A DNA stretch of 64,000 nt from positions 22,595,904 through 22,659,903 of the forward strand of contig OZ038436.1 in NCBI GenBank assembly GCA_964036275.1. Direction: 5' to 3'. Both the position numbers and the translations under genes were made by a program. Each line of letters starts with the position of its first letter. The first letter of the stretch is position 1. Below, piece after piece: positions 1 through 15,200 of the stretch. A model generated the notes under the pieces. The model was not told the DNA's origin. It worked only from the letters and a program-made list of their open reading frames with translations, and made no database searches. The DNA is from Litoditis marina (Eukaryota > Nematoda > Chromadorea > Rhabditida > Rhabditidae).

Positions 1-437
1 AGTAATTTAACCAATATTCAATAAATCATTTCCAACTATATTGCCTCAGATGGAAAATTTGAAGTAATAAGACCTGTAAAATAGCGAGAAATATTCAACT
101 TCATACAAAAGAAGACTCTGAACCCTAACAAAAAAGTTTGGCCAAAAACTCAATTTGAAAGAAAAACATATTTTAACAACATACCCAAACGGCAAACGCT
201 CACAACGTGAAAATTTCTGAAAAAAAAACATTCGTTTCTTTTTCTAACAAATGCCGATCATGACTACAATAATTACAAAACTCAGAAAGAGATTCAGTTC
301 TAAATCAGCAGCAAGTTACGAAGGACTAGGCAAAAAATCTTGAGGAGAAACAGAGAATCATAGAGCTACTTGGTGAATGTGATGTGAATTAGGTCATACA
401 GTTGGGTGCAAACGAGTAAAACAATGATACAAACTTA
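1..437. other. AT-rich non-coding flank
   Basis: I see no supported gene here. It lies downstream of the CMTR1 stop codon on the minus strand and probably holds 3' UTR and intergenic sequence. No clear minus-strand AATAAA signal was found. Confidence 0.4.
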
Positions 438-3400
438 TTAGGCTGTCTTTCCGGCCTTTCGCTCAGTCTCTTCCAGCACGTTGAGCATGTGACATAGAGT
501 TGGACCAGTGTGGTGTTCAACATCCTCTAGAATCACGCGAGGCCCGTAGTTCGTTTCCACTAAAAACACGGTAATGAAAAACGCAGATTTTCGCCCAGGG
601 GGGGTGAAGATAATAGGAGACACAGCAACCTCAATAACGACAGCCAGCTCAGGCTCTACTCACCCTGATTTAGTTAGTTCCCATATATGATGTCCATTTT
701 TCTTTCAAATTGACACTTTCGATTCTTTCGAACTAGCGGAGAAAATTCTCCGAATCATCAAACAGGAACCAAGATAAGCTATGTGTTTTACTCAAATTTG
801 GAAAATACCCGAAAGATCTAACAAGTACCAAATACTACTCAAACTTTAATATGTTCCATGTTAATATGTTACATGTTGCTTGCGTTAACCCTTATCATAT
901 TAATTGAGTGTTGTTTTCACAAAATGTATTTCTTTACTTCGTGCCTTCCAAGGAACTTGGGTACCAGCGCAAACAAATATTCAACCGTTTTAGCCAGAAA
1001 TTACTGTACTGTAGAAAAAACTCACAGCTATTCTCCCATTTCCAAATACACTGCCAGACCGTGTCGCCCTTCCCGCTCTTCTTACTTCTCATTAGGCCCG
1101 TATCCCAGAACGAAGCACACAGATGTTTCCTTGAAGAAAAAGAACATTTCTTTGAAAACATATAATACCGATTACTTTAATTTTTCGGGGTTGGTTGTGC
1201 CTAAAAAAACGTACACGATCAAACCAGAATGCCACATTTACTTTTTCTAATGGCCAGCCGTTACATGATCAACAAAACATAGACGAATGACGTTATGGCC
1301 TATTCAACCTTGAAAAACAACCATTCCAATAGAAAGGAAACCTACTTCTCGAAATCTTGCTCGAAGACGGACGGCTGTTTCGCATTGAAGGCATACTTCA
1401 ACTGCTGACTGCGCGACCAACCCATCTTCCAGTCACCTGATAAGATCAATGTATAGTAAAAATCGCATGGTCAAACTACAAAACCTTGACATATGAGGCA
1501 GAGAGAAACAGGTTTTATGGCTGTTTCGACCCGTCCTCACTTTCGGAATACCAAAAAGTTTCAGTAGACTAGAAGAAAGGTAAACTGTAGCATTTCGACT
1601 TTTCGAACTGACTACTCCATGACGAATTCCACTATAAGTTTAAATTACAAAATACAACTAAAATTGACATATTACTGCTAGTAAATGTACTCACCATGCA
1701 GAATGCGTGCGAATCGTACTGCCTGACAGGCGAATGTGTAGCCGGCCTCCTCGAATGTGACCAGTTCTGACCCGGCAGAGCGGGTTACCGAGAACTCAGA
1801 ACGCTTCTACAAAATGAAACAAGTCATCGATAATACACTAGAAAAACATCTACTCACATAAAACAACACTTAAGCGTCTTCTGATATTCTATAAAACTCG
1901 TTGAACAATGGAATTGGAATAACAAAACTAGACAATATACTTCCTTAATTGAGAGAGAAAAAGCCAGCAGGGCTGGACGCGACAAAGACATCAAGAAAAA
2001 CAATAGCCTGGAATGTACAGAGTTGAGAAAAAACCAAATCTCAACAACTTACATTGGTGAGTTCGCGAAGAGAAAAGTACTCGGCAACTACGAGTCGTCT
2101 CGGGACGATGGTTCGCTCTCGCTGGCCCCATCCGATCTTCACCTCTGGCACCACCTGGAAACACAGAAAACCGTACTGTGCTTCGTTTCGCGGTTCAGAG
2201 ATTACATGGAAATAAATTTTTTAAACTTATTTTCTTGAGAGCACAGATGTTGTACGTGTACCTGACGTTATGTACAGTTATAGTTAGATTCACCCTAACT
2301 TACGTTTCCCTTTGTGAGCTCTTTATTTTAACCAGTCACTCGACAAAGATCTCTGTACATGGTAACAAACGTACAACTCGGCACATGTATTTGACATGTA
2401 TACCGCCTACAAAAACGTTACAGTCCAACAACAAATCGAGAATAGAGAAAAGGACGCACCCTCTGAAGTGCCTTGCAGAACTTGGCGGTCGCCTTCAATC
2501 GATTCTCCAACGACAGACCGGACACATCGTCTCCGTGAAGCACACCGGCATCCACGATGCGAATCATGACACAATCCTTCTCAAGGCGACCCTAAACACG
2601 ATTTACTTACTTATATACACCGGTAAAGTTGTCCACATAGCCAGTAACCTACACAAAACCTCTTTTGTGTAGGTTGGTCACACCTTACTGACTTACTGTG
2701 CTTACTTACGACAGATAAACACCATAAAACAAAAAGCAGAGGCCGTATTCATAAACCATACATTTTATTCCGACCTGCGTCTCCTCAAACATACGCTATT
2801 TCTCTGCGCTCGCACCCATCCGGGATATGAGTATCGCGAACTAGTGCGCAAAGCGAGAGACTCAGAATGGGATTAGGGATCGGGAGCCGAGATGCTCTAG
2901 CATACGTACTCAGTAAGCCACTGAAACTATTACTACTATCATGAAACCAGAAATGTTCGATAACCGTTAGTCCTCTCCATGAGAAAGGAAACTTATTACC
3001 AACTCTTGTTACTATGCTCTCACGGCGGTTTCCCTTTTGAAGGATTCATTTCCAAGACCCCTCACCTTGACATATTTGTGGGACGTGGTCTCTTCCACCA
3101 GGAGAATCGTCTTGTCAGGGATTCGCATCTCCAGATTATCAAATCTGTTCCAGTTCCTCGAGAAAATGAAGACAGCATCCTGAAAACGAGAATATTCGTA
3201 ACAAGAACAATATTCGGACTATAATTTAGAGCACGATTTATCTGTACTAACGCCTAACGCGTTGGCGTTAGTACACGTTATCCTTACATTCTCAAAATGG
3301 AGATTGAAATAACTCTACTTATTCGCAGATCGCAGTTAAGGAGCCCGTTTTTCTTGCTATTCTCGACAGAGTATGCCTAAAACACGTATATGTTCACCAA

Positions 3401-5350
3401 TTGGTGTCCTTCTACAGTAATCCGTCAGTAAAGTATTCAGAAGGTCTTCTCAAACGAATGATTCATTATTTTTATTTCAAACCTTCGAACTTTGTGTAGT
3501 AAAGGTGCAGAAGACACTACCACAATTTGAATGAAATTCAAGAACACCAACATCGAAAACTTGAAGGTTTGAGCATACTACTGTAGAGTGGGTGGAACAA
3601 ACTATACCCCGGTTGAGACGAGCAGCTTTGGCTGCATTCTTTCGGTGAGTCGGGTGCACAGGTACTCGGCATGTTGCAACTGTTTCTCCGACGGGTTTCC
3701 AATGAAATCCATCGAGAAGTTGGGGACACGCGTGTTCAGGTCATCGTCACCTAGCAGCTGGAAAAAGCCACTCAGAACATGTTCCTTTTCTCTAATTTTA
3801 ATTTTTCACGTAAAATTGCGATCCTTACCCAAACTAGTCTCAACGTGACTAGATAGAAATCAAGCGGAACAACACATTTAAGCATAACTAGAATGAAACA
3901 TAGCGTTACGCTGTGTCCTCTTCGGCCAAACATGATACAAAAAAAAGTTTTGTTATAGAACTAAACAACCACTCTACCTTTGTACAATACCGTCCCATCA
4001 TCTCGAGGGGGTTGATGCTGACTCGCTGTCTCTCCCTATCCTTGCCCCTCTGCTTGTTGGGCACCATCCAGTACTTCAGGCAGTCGTCCCGCAGTTTACC
4101 CTGAGAACAACAGACCTCGAATCTCAACATGTCATTTGTTTATCAATACAACAACATCACACCGATCACACACTTCGATGAACATCATGGGCAAGCTACA
4201 AAAGCTGAGGGAGAACAAAACGTCTTGATGTTACATAGGACATGTGTCGAAAGACGCCTCGAATCGAACTAACAAATATGAATATAAAATACAATACAGG
4301 TGCAGGAAATCATACCTGATCTTTGTCAACGAGTCCTTGATTCTTCGCAAAACTGAGATACTTGTTCAGGTAGGTTGTCTGCCGAATAGCCATTCTGAGA
4401 GAACACGACTTAATTTGTGATGAAATCATATACTTCCGAGAAAGAAAAAAATATGAGAGCATTCATAATTTGTAAGCGGTCTGACATCGCGCAAGCCGGC
4501 TGTCATAACGATTCAGTCTTACGAGCTTACGAAATACCTTGACATGACTAAAATGACGGATAGTCGCGATTTGAAAACCTCAAAACTAGAAAATTCGAAA
4601 TTTTGAACCCGATTACCCATTAACAACATAACAACCATATCATCCCAGTGCTCAGCGTAGAACGAACCTCTCATTATGGGTGACGAGGTATCGGTAGAAG
4701 AGGGTGTTGTCCTTCATCACATCCAAGGGGACACACTCGAGGATATCGTCGAGGGGAGGGGCCTTCTCCTTTGTTCCCCGGGAACGGTCTGGGGGCGGGG
4801 CGGCCTTCTTGAACTCGTCCAACTTCTGGTTCAGACTGAAACAAACAAATGCAGAGTTATGAAACATAAAAAAATACTAATTCCTCTGAAAAGAAGAAAC
4901 TGTCCAAAAACAACACATTTTCAGGGAAGTTTGGCTAGTTAGCCAGCTGAACTTCGCACATATTATTTTATATGAAACGTTTTTCAACCAATTTCTTCAT
5001 AATATAAAGAGCAGCAACAGGCTTACTGGTGTCGAATCATCACAAAGCTCCCACTTAGACGCAGTCTGGCGGTAGTGTACAGCGCGCTGAACGCCGATGC
5101 ATGCACTGGGCTATTTGATAGATGGTAATGCTCATTGGAAACATACATTTCTGCTAATTGAGATCCGAACCAAACAATAACATGTATCATTTAGGGTTTC
5201 GAACTGCGTAGTACATGGGCTAGACTAGAGCAGCAAAAACACGAACCGTTTCAGATACTTCTCTACCCTCACTGAATACTCCTTGCGCAGACCCTTGCAG
5301 ATGATGTACCTGTAACACATTCATTAAAAAAACAATACACAGAGAGAGAG

Positions 5351-5401
<51 letters not shown>

Positions 5402-8400
5402 AAGATATATTACCTAAAACAGCAAGACATTCAAATTGTACAAAATATCAACATACCGTTCAGAGTTGGCAGGTCGACTGGTATGAGGCTTGTGGAGAGA
5501 AATTTCATCATAACAGACATACATCAGATATACTAGACCGGCGCTGCAAATAGATAAACGATAAAATCAAAAATACTACAACAAAACAATTAAAACAGGT
5601 TCCCAAAAAAATTTCATCTGTTTCATCTTATTACACCTAATAATAGCTGCCACCTATACAGACAGACACCATGGTTCATTGTCAGCTTCTACATAAAACA
5701 GCGAACCCAATCTTCCGAAACAAAACGATAGAAAAGATGATCGAAGAGAACAATACCCAAATAAAGTAATACAACAATACCTGAACGGAGTGAATATATC
5801 GAACAATTTGCAGAAGAAGTTTCCTCCTTCCTTGACAATACAAAGAGACACCAGCAATTGGCAGAGATACAAACGCTTCGACAGTATTTCCTGCAAACAC
5901 GTTATGTAATCTAACTTCTAACGTTAGTTCAAATGTATGATGCATAAATAAATCAATGAAAAAGCATATTCCTCCTCCAAATCCAAATTTTAAAAAGCGA
6001 TAAAAAATAATAAAATAAAATAAATCAATAAACTAAACCTGTATATTTTCCTGTCCTTCGACACTGAACCCACCATCAGCCATCATCAAATCAACCCCGA
6101 CATTATCTGTACCTAAAAAGAAATAGGTTTGGGAAATGCTATGCTAAACACTTGACCCACAAGGTAGAAACAGCTTTATCAATCGTTGATAACATTACAA
6201 CATGGAATTAAATACTTTTCAGTTGATTAAAGCCTATCAACATAGAAATGCATCACTAAACGCAAATGTACACACATTGGAGCTCTGTTGGTCTCTATAG
6301 TGATTGGTGACTTATGATAATAAATGGGGAAATTTGGCGTAACTTAAGAGAGAACGGGTTTCCTTCTGGATAATAGTTTGGCCTTATAACTCATTGATAT
6401 GTGGAAACTTACCTTTCATGATGAACTCCTGAAGACTTTCAATATTCTCGGGATTCATCACATCTCCATCACCATACTTGCCGTAGTATGGCTCGAACAA
6501 GTTGGCAGATGAAGCGGTGAACTTGCCCAGTTTGAAATCATCTCTGCCTGAATCATTGAATAACTAGTATCAGTATGTTGCATCCTGTATAGATCCATAC
6601 CACAACGGCTCTGGCCGCACAATTCAACAATATATCATATTAGACTTTTATTCTTTTAGACTAGAAATATCACTTGTGACCAATACCAAGTACAGCAATT
6701 ACCAAAGAATGATGAGCCAAACTAGCATGAACTCAACTGGAAAACTGTATTCTGAAATGTTCGATTTCATAGCCAGTCAGTGTCCGATATTAGAAGATAA
6801 ACATAGTCGAGAGAAACAGAACAAAATGAACACTAACCACGTAGGGTAAAACCGAATCCTTTGGTATTATAGAATCCTTTTCTCCACAGCATATACTCTG
6901 AGAAGCCTCCCGGTCCTGGAACGAGAAACGAGTCAGTACGAAAACAGGTTCAACCACGAGTAAAAACATAAACCCTAAACGATTACTTTTCCTTCACAAA
7001 CGCTCAGGACATTGAACATACACTACAAGAGTTCTTCTATAGTAAACGTCATCATTCACACAATCATTCATCATTCACATTCACACAAAGAGGAATCGGT
7101 AGCAAAATGACTATACACTATATACAAAACGATAAGTAGGTATTTGACCGCAACTGACCTGCGCAGACGTCAGCAAAATAGAATATGGGCTTGTTCCTGT
7201 CCGAATCATTGCAGGGCAGATTTTCCAGCTTTATCGGGTTCTTTTTCTAGAAATATAATCTCTCAGAGATGAAGCACAACACTGTGATAGATAGGGTATT
7301 TCATTCCGTAACTCTACATAGCGAACTTGGCTGAAGGCCGAGAATTTAAAAAAAACGGCCGATTCTCATTTAACACAAAATGAATTGTGAAGTATTCAGA
7401 TGGAAAAAAACCCGCTCATTTTGAAGGACAGTCACACTATAATGGTGTGTGCCCGAAACACACAAAAAATTTCAACATTCGTCAGAATTCAGAAAACAAA
7501 CTCACCAATCGAGCAGCATCATCTATTTCTCCACTGAAGATCCAGTCGAACACTTTGTCAAGATTCGCGGTTTTCATGGCGGCTCTGAGATATCATACTA
7601 TTTAATCGGAATTGTATCGATATTCAAATCACCGCGACAAACTTAAACCACTTAGACGCCTAAACAGATATACTAAAACATGAATTTCTTAATTACATAC
7701 TCACTGAGACGAAAAACTGATGTTTTAGGGAAAACATGGCCATATACCAGTAAGGTGGTCCGACTGCTCGACAAAAAGTATTCAGTTTTTAAAATCAAAC
7801 ACGTAAAACTGATTTTCCATTAAAAATTACAAAAAAAATGTTTTCAGCCAAAAAATAGCCTGTTTTCCTATTTTTTCTGACCATTCCGACAACTTTACTG
7901 GGGCATGAACATGAGTATACACGAGGATCACAAACCGACCTGTTCTGGAAAAAGGCGCCTCCAATCGTCTCGTAGGGATTGGCGCGTGTTCTGGCCTCTC
8001 GCAGCTCCCGGTCGTCCAACACATCGAACACATTCTTCGCCTTCAGCATGTTCGTGAGAAGGGCGCGGTCGCAAAACTCTTCCTCGTCGTCTATGGTGAG
8101 TTTCTCCTGGAAAAAAAACATGTTCTTGTTTGGATCATTTTTCAGAAAGAGAACTCTGATTGCCTGGTTCAGATCGGAAATTGCTTAGTTCGGACAGTTA
8201 AGTTGTTCAGAGACAAATAAGATGTGACTGTCTCGAGCAATTACTTTCGGAAGCCAATTTTTTCTGGGGATGAAAATGGCAATAAGTGAAGAACTATAAA
8301 CCTCGCCAAACCTTAGCCTGCTTCATCCACGAGTCCTTACAGCAGTGTTGCGCAACGTTTTCTCTAAAACACATACATATTGACCTTGAGGAAAATAGAT

Positions 8401-10970
8401 TCGTTGTAGTTTATTGCTCGGAACAGGCGTACAAGCGACAAGTACAGCTATGTGTCCGAAACCGATCGGGAACATTATCGGGAACGAACCAGCAACCGTA
8501 TCATAGACAGGATATAAACCAGAAACTATACTACGTCCTACGTGTGGTCAGATTGATGTATAGATCTCATCAAACATTACCAATTCTTAAAATTAAAAGT
8601 GGTAGAAGAAGTGAACTGATTTCGGTTAACCATTTCATCACTAAGAGACCAGAATGGAACGTTCTCCAAAATAATAACACCTACGAAACTATTCTACATC
8701 TCGGTTACCGGTGATAATTGCAAAACGGTACCTTTCATCATCATCACAGCTTTCCAACCATTCCACGGTTTCCTCGATTGTCTTATCTTCCACCGATTCA
8801 TCCCATGTAGTTGAGAAGTCGCGACCAACGGTCTACAAGAAACAATATACAAGTTATATGAATGTTATATATAAACAAAATAAAATTCAAATTTCAGTAG
8901 CCGCAACCGTATAATACTTTGACTTCTATTGGTCATTCATACTACATAGGAATAATCGACAGCTAATCTTGTTGGTGAGCTTGATTCTGCTCCAAAAATA
9001 GAGCAACCCAAAAACAGAATTAAAATACTTCAAAACTGAAATTACAGAAAAACAACCATTGTTGAAGCTATATCAGAAACTGTTTTGAAATATAAAAATC
9101 GAGTACCTTTGTAGCGCCATGACCAAGACCGACTCGTCCTCTCTGGGTAGACAGAGCCACAGGATCCACGCGACCTAGAAGTCTAGAAGTTCAAGACACA
9201 GTCCACACACTTTGGCAAACTCGACTTCATGGCCCGAAGAAATGTAAAAAGAAAACAGGCTCCTATTCTGCAAAACTTGAAGGCAAAATTGGTCGAAACT
9301 ACGAAATCTGAAGTATTCAAACTGAAAAATTGATTCATTTCGACGGACCGGCACTCAGGCACACACCTCAGTGGTGTGTGACAGTTCACCGCCTTCTTGC
9401 ATTTTGCCGTGCGTGTTCTCTATACGCACGCCATAGACGAAAATGACACGTTTCAAAAGCGAGGCGCTAACCCGCAAGTTTTGTAATGAAGGCACGGTTC
9501 CGTATCTTTATTTGTAATTTGGTCTGCTGAGAAGAACGCAATCAAGTGACACAGCTGGTTTTCCGTTAACTAACCCTGTCCTTCTCTTCCTAGACCAGTT
9601 CCCTCTCTGTGACCCATTTTCATCATCATAGCCTCCGCCACTGTCATCGGCTTTTTCGACGCTGGCTCAGCGGACTGTTCTGCCTAAACAATGGAAATGA
9701 CAGGAATGTGAACCATTTTAATTAACCAAAGAGGGTGATACAGGCAGGGGGTAGCGACCCCCTCAAGTTCATAATTGTCAAATCCATGTGCTAAATAAGT
9801 CGAAGTCGATCGAATCATGTCTCATCCTAGCTAAACTAACGAAGGATCGTAGTATGTTCTTGTAAACATGAGCAAACGGAGACACGGATGACGGATAAGA
9901 AGCTTTCATTCTTAGTATTGACGGTGGGATGCAGTTTCTTAATGTCTAACTAATGTTGAACATCGCTCATTCTGGACACCGATATTCGAACACTCTGCGA
10001 ATAGTCTATTGTCCATACGTTGTACGACAGGTTAATGACCGTCTCAAATTGGCGCTAACCGATACTCGTTTTAGCTAATTTACCAATTCGCATGTTCAAG
10101 TTTTGAACCTAAACTTCTTGAAAGAAGAAAACATGTGAAACTTTTATATGGGAATCATATTAGTTTATTCATATTTCATCTACTAACGTTTACCTATGCT
10201 TTGTACGAACAGAAACCAACCTCATCAACATCATCATCATCGTCGTCCTCATCTGTATCTGAGAGCGTCCGCTTTCGCTTACTCTGAAAAAAACCCAACA
10301 TAATTACGATCCACTTCACCTATGAAAGACGCATCAGGTCAGGTTAGAGGTTAGATATCGAATCCCACGTGAAACGTGACAGAAGTGAGTGAATACATTC
10401 ACCATTCTCCGCATTTAATAAAGCAGACCGGAGAGCAACATGGTTTCTCGTAAAGCTGCTGTATCCTTCTTTTTATTGGACGTGTTGCGTGTCGCGCGGC
10501 ATTGTCATGTGAATGTCACATGGACTGATCAAACTAATATACGAGTTATTTGTGCTCTCTGATCTCGATACAGGTAAAAGCAGCCCGAAACTAAACCTCT
10601 GCTCAAGTTGTGTTTCGGTCTCCTTGGAGTATAATTACAATCTCTCCCATTTGTCCGCTAGCTTATGGATATCAATCTTAGCTCAGATAAACGAAAACAG
10701 ACAGGACTGTGGTGTACTACGCACTTGTTGGAGTTCAATAGTGAAAAGTACGGATGGAAGATCCTGTTTGCGCGTTTTGGGACAAATCAGATTCCATAAA
10801 TGACAATAAGTAAATGGTCGCGAGAGGATGAAAAATAATGAATGGTTTATCTTAAGGAATAGAAAACCGAAACTAACCCCGTAATGCATTCTCTCTTCAC
10901 TGAATGTTTCATTCGTATCCTGGCGTCGAGCATTCTTCAGACGGTCCATAGGACCGTCATCGTCGGAATC
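438..10970 (-). CDS. CMTR1: CMTR1 homologue: cap-specific mRNA (nucleoside-2'-O-)-methyltransferase 1 (24 exons, 5' end incomplete)
   Basis: This gene encodes the nuclear enzyme that methylates the ribose 2'-O of the first transcribed nucleotide (cap 1), using S-adenosylmethionine. Exons in coding order: 10970-10878, 10283-10221, 9683-9575, 9174-9107, 8832-8732, 8106-7940, 7584-7506, 7246-7159, 6915-6838, 6547-6413, 6112-6039, 5890-5781, 5543-5457, 5309-5247, 4835-4668, 4394-4316, 4100-3978, 3757-3608, 3179-3066, 2591-2460, 2154-2053, 1806-1695, 1436-1346, 559-438. An acidic/basic N-terminus ([14 protein letters not shown]) leads into a G-patch ([16 protein letters not shown], then RGRVGLGHG). 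Next come [12 protein letters not shown] and AAMK (first catalytic Lys), the SAM motif [26 protein letters not shown] (catalytic Asp) and [12 protein letters not shown] (second Lys), then [10 protein letters not shown]. The K-D-K triad is intact, so activity is expected. The C-terminal part ([10 protein letters not shown]) matches the WW-like end of the family. The stop is TAA at 438-440. No start ATG was identified upstream of 10970, so at least one 5' exon is missing. Domain order is diagnostic. Confidence 0.93.
2646..2675. repeat. Perfect 13-bp hairpin in a CMTR1 intron
   Basis: Arms aacctacacaaaa (2646-2658) and ttttgtgtaggtt (2663-2675) are separated by a 4-base loop. It lies close upstream (in coding order) of the exon ending at 2591. 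It is probably a remnant of a small foldback element; no function is evident. Confidence 0.7.
3243..3275. repeat. Hairpin with 12-bp arms in a CMTR1 intron
   Basis: tgtactaacgcc (3243-3254) pairs with ggcgttagtaca (3264-3275) around a central aacgcgtt, itself palindromic. It is intronic and looks like a small foldback remnant. Confidence 0.65.
5341..5398. repeat. (GA)n microsatellite
   Basis: About 58 bp of nearly pure AG dinucleotide repeats with one interruption (aacg), inside a CMTR1 intron just upstream (+ coordinates) of the exon starting at 5457. Confidence 0.95.
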
Positions 10971-12216
10971 CTGTAAGCACACACCAATAATATCATATTC
11001 TAGTATTCGTCAAAAAAGAGTTTTCAGATTTAGGGTCGTGATAATTAATGAGTTGGCATCAAAAACGGACAATGTGACCCGGCGAAAAAGTAGGCTGTTA
11101 GGACAACTTTGCTGGGATATGCCTGTAAGTAGTGAGCATGTTTCCGGTTGTACTTACAATAAATTTAAAGTTGCTCACGATACGATGTATCAACTATTTT
11201 CAGATGAATTCTCAAAAAATTGCAAAACTGGTTCCTGTCCATGAAGAAACCGAGAAAACCTGTGATTGCAAATGAGTACTTATTCGATAAAGCAGACTAT
11301 GTAACAAAAACGAACCGAAAGCTTGAACATGTTGGTGCCTGTTCCAAGCAAATCAGAATCCAAGTAGATAGATCAAGTTCTGAAATGATATAGAGCTAAG
11401 CTTCAGATAAACTTCTCAAATTGTTATCAACTAACTTGCTTGAAAGACGAGACAATACGTTTCCACTGAGGAGCCGAGATTCTCGAGAAAAATAACATCC
11501 CAAAAAAAGCAGCTTCCACTTAATCCATTTCTGCCAAATTCCCCATTTGTTTCAATATATTATTGCAATATGTTGAATTCTAATAATTGAAGTATCAGTA
11601 AATAATAATAACAAGTATAATAATGTTAATTTACAGAAAAAGCGACCGACAAGTCGACAGAACGAATCCCGAAATGAATTAAACCCAACGTGCGAACTCA
11701 GCGCACATCCTCTATGGCCCTGAGTATACTTGAGGGTGTTTACGAGATCGCGTTCAAAATAAATCTCAGGGCAGCCAATTTACCCACAATTGTGCATATA
11801 CATCGATATACCCTTTTCCTAGATGAATCAGTAGTTACTTACGGAAGATATATTGCAAGGAAACTTAAACCCAGTGTATTTCAAAACACAATACGCACAA
11901 ACACATTTATGAAACATTGAACACCGTAATCATATCATCCGTGCTGTAAAAATCAGAAATCATTTACAATAACCAAACCAAATCACTTACAATAACGATA
12001 ATAAAGCACATAAAAATTAAGAAAGCTCAAGCGTTTAAAGGAGAAGGGGGAAGATCACTAAATAAAATTAAACGATTGCTAACAGAAACTAAACAAACTA
12101 ATATCAAGGGGTGAAAACATATAAAACATACTAAACTACATGACAACAATGTCTCAAAGGTGAATAGCACAGATCTATGCTATAAAAACAACCAGTACTG
12201 TGCAGAGGGCCGGAAT
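10971..12216. other. Region between CMTR1 5' end and ELYS 3' end
   Basis: AT-rich. It should contain the missing CMTR1 5' exon(s) and promoter as well as the ELYS 3' UTR. Short open frames here match nothing I recognise, and I could not pick a convincing CMTR1 initiator exon. Confidence 0.4.
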
Positions 12217-15200
12217 TTACTTCTGTTTCCTGGTACTGGCCGGCCTCTTGTTCGGTGTAGCCGTTGTCGACGTCACAGATGCTGAACAAACCATTTTCAA
12301 AATCCTAACATTCAGAGTACTTTTTTAACAGAAAAAAATTTAGCGGGAAAATAGCGATTATTTCCAGTTACCCACTCTCAATTTTAGAAGAGTTAGTTTA
12401 TTACTATTTCCACTGGAGAATGATTAGAATGAAGAATCGCGTGTAACGAACTAACCAATTTTCTGCTCCAAATACGTGAAACATGGTAATTTTGCTTCCA
12501 AATTCCAAAATTCAATTTCTCCGATTCGTTTCCCGAGTTGCTCTGACGAATAGGACAACTCTACTGGAGAATGGCTTGAATAAACACCCTACCACTTGTA
12601 GTTCTTGTCCTGCGGGCGGGTTCGGCTTCCGGGACTACCACAACCGGGCGACGGCGGGAAGAACTTCTCGTCACAGTTGGCGGCTGAACAGAGACAAGGT
12701 AATTAAACTCATTAAAACAAGATTACTACTTTTTCACAACTCATATCCTGCTTTTAAAATTAGGGTTCTACATGTAGCAACGTGGAAAGTCAAAAATGAA
12801 TATATTCAAATCAATTCAAATAACGCTAGGTAGTCTAGGAAATTATATGAATTCTCGATATTGACAGTCGTTTCATTGCTCTACAAAACCGATTTCATTT
12901 GGTTTGAATTGATACGAATCCCTCAACACAACATTCACAATACCTACCGCTGAGTCATCGACGGGTCCTTGAGCAAGTGCTTCTCTGGTCGGCGTTTGAG
13001 ATCGGCTCGAGTATCTCGACACCGTTATCACTACACGCTCCTCCGAAGGCCTGTAAAACGGATATACAAACTACACATGAATGACGAATACCCAATAAGT
13101 GCTTACTTTTAAAAAAAGAAAATATCGTACTATCTGTAGTCTGTAGAATACGTCATACTAACAGTAACTACAAGGTAACGTAAAATGTGATGAACCGTCA
13201 ACAAGTTGATCATTTTAAGCCTTGAATCAGTGAATCAGTCAACTATCAGTCAATATCACTTTACCACTCACACCGCACGCTGCTTTCTGCTGGAACTTGG
13301 GCGAGGTACCGGAACCGAGACGACAGGCTTCTGAATCGCCAACGTATCTGCCTGCAACAAATAGAAGGTTGATAAAAATGTCGTAACTTTATGAATAAGC
13401 TTCTGCTGACCTCTCGCCGACGTTAGAAAGAAAATGATAACTCTTTCATGGTAATAACTTTTTTGCCGAATAGAAAAGAAAATCGTTGGTATATATTCCA
13501 GGTCCCAAGGTATTTTAAGTATGATTATCATTATTATTGTTGTTGTTGTTGTTATTACTCACTTCGGAAGATGAGCTGACTTTACGAGGTCGCCCTCTCT
13601 TCGGTGTGGCTGGCGCGGGCACTTCTCCACTGCTGCTGCCACCCTCAGCTGCCGGCATCTGACGCTTTCGTCCCACACTTCGGCTCACAGAAGAAGTTGA
13701 CGGAACATCGCCAGTCTGCAAAACCAATTAATACATTGCGAACTATAAGAATTAAATAAAACTAGTTTTCTTTCCATCTAAATTAATCCAAAATCTAAAA
13801 AACTGTCATTCAAAAAGCTAAGTAGGGTGTTTTTCAATTATCTGATAATCTAATATAATACTACTCCATGATTAAAAATATGGTATAGTTTAGAAAAATC
13901 AATGCTTCGTACAAAGAAAAATCAATACAAAAATCGAAAAAATCAATACAAAATTGTTCAACCGAGCATTCCGACTCACCTTTATTCCGCCATCTACGCA
14001 CCGGCTCGAACTGCGACTTCTACTCGTGCGCCGAGTTTCTGAACACAAAAACGTGAAACAGAAGCCAGTCAAAAAATTGTTTACAAACCAAATCACAACA
14101 TAAAAACACAAAACAAAACAAGTCGCGAAAAGAAAATGAAACCGTACATTTTCTCACAAACCTTGCCTAGTGAATGTACGAACCCAGCACTGCACCTCTA
14201 GTAACTAAGATCGAGTGAAACCACAAACCTACCCAGAGACTACCAGTCACTGAATTCCGATTATCCCTGAAATCTCTCTGATTGCACCCCATTTGTCCCC
14301 TACTTCGCCCCTGTCCATATCCGGATATGGACAGAGGCAAAACAGGGGGCAAATGGGGTGCAATCAGGGAAAAAGTGGGGAAATTTTCGAGAAAAGTCAG
14401 GGAAATTTCAGAGAAAAATGAAGCAAATTTTTTTCAACATTCAGAAATATTTCTTGTTTGATACTATTTACGGTGAATTGTTAACATAAGGTGAGAATGA
14501 ACATCTCCAAAAATTCTCTAACTGATGCTCCTCAGATTAGACAAGCATCTGTTTTCACTCCTTATTTCTTTATAGAAAACAAAGTGTTTTCAAAAAGAAA
14601 TAGCCAAGAGGAAGTCTTTCCTTCCACATCTAATCAAAGTTAAACTTTTTTCGATTGGTTCAAAGCGCTTTCAACAGGAGCTGAAACAATTTGAAATGGA
14701 CGAATTGCGCACAGCCGCACCCCTGGCTGCGCCGTATCTAGTACGGGTTTCTCAAAAGTGCGGCAGAACACAGTTTTAACCAGTATCTTCAACGAAATGA
14801 CACTAAAACTTTATAATGTGTAGGTATAAGGTTCTGCTAATAGATTATAGTTAAAAAAAGTGGTAAATCAACATTTTTTCAATATCTCTGACATTTCCCT
14901 GATTTCACCCCATCTTCTCCCTGACTTACCCCCCTTTTACCCCAGAAAAATCAGAGAAATTCTTCCCCCCTGATGCTCCCTGACAGATCAGGGAATGTCA
15001 ATTTACTATGGTGGTTCGTAGTTAGGTTGGGAGGTGAGTTGCTTGGCTTGTGTGTCAAGTAATTATATTCGGACGAACAAACCTTGCTGGGTATCTGCCA
15101 CAACCGACTCCTCCTGAATGGTCTCATACGCATTTCTCGCTGCCGACCTACGACGAGCGGCCGGCTTTGTGACTGCGGCACTATCTGAAATTAGAATTAG

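Noticed and set aside
858..1250. 130-codon plus-strand open frame.
   Set aside because: It lies in the CMTR1 intron 560-1345, is AT-rich, has no recognisable motif, and overlaps other unrelated frames.
8286..8714. 142-codon plus-strand open frame without family resemblance.
   Set aside because: It falls within the CMTR1 intron between exons 8106 and 8732, and its composition is that of random AT-rich intron sequence.
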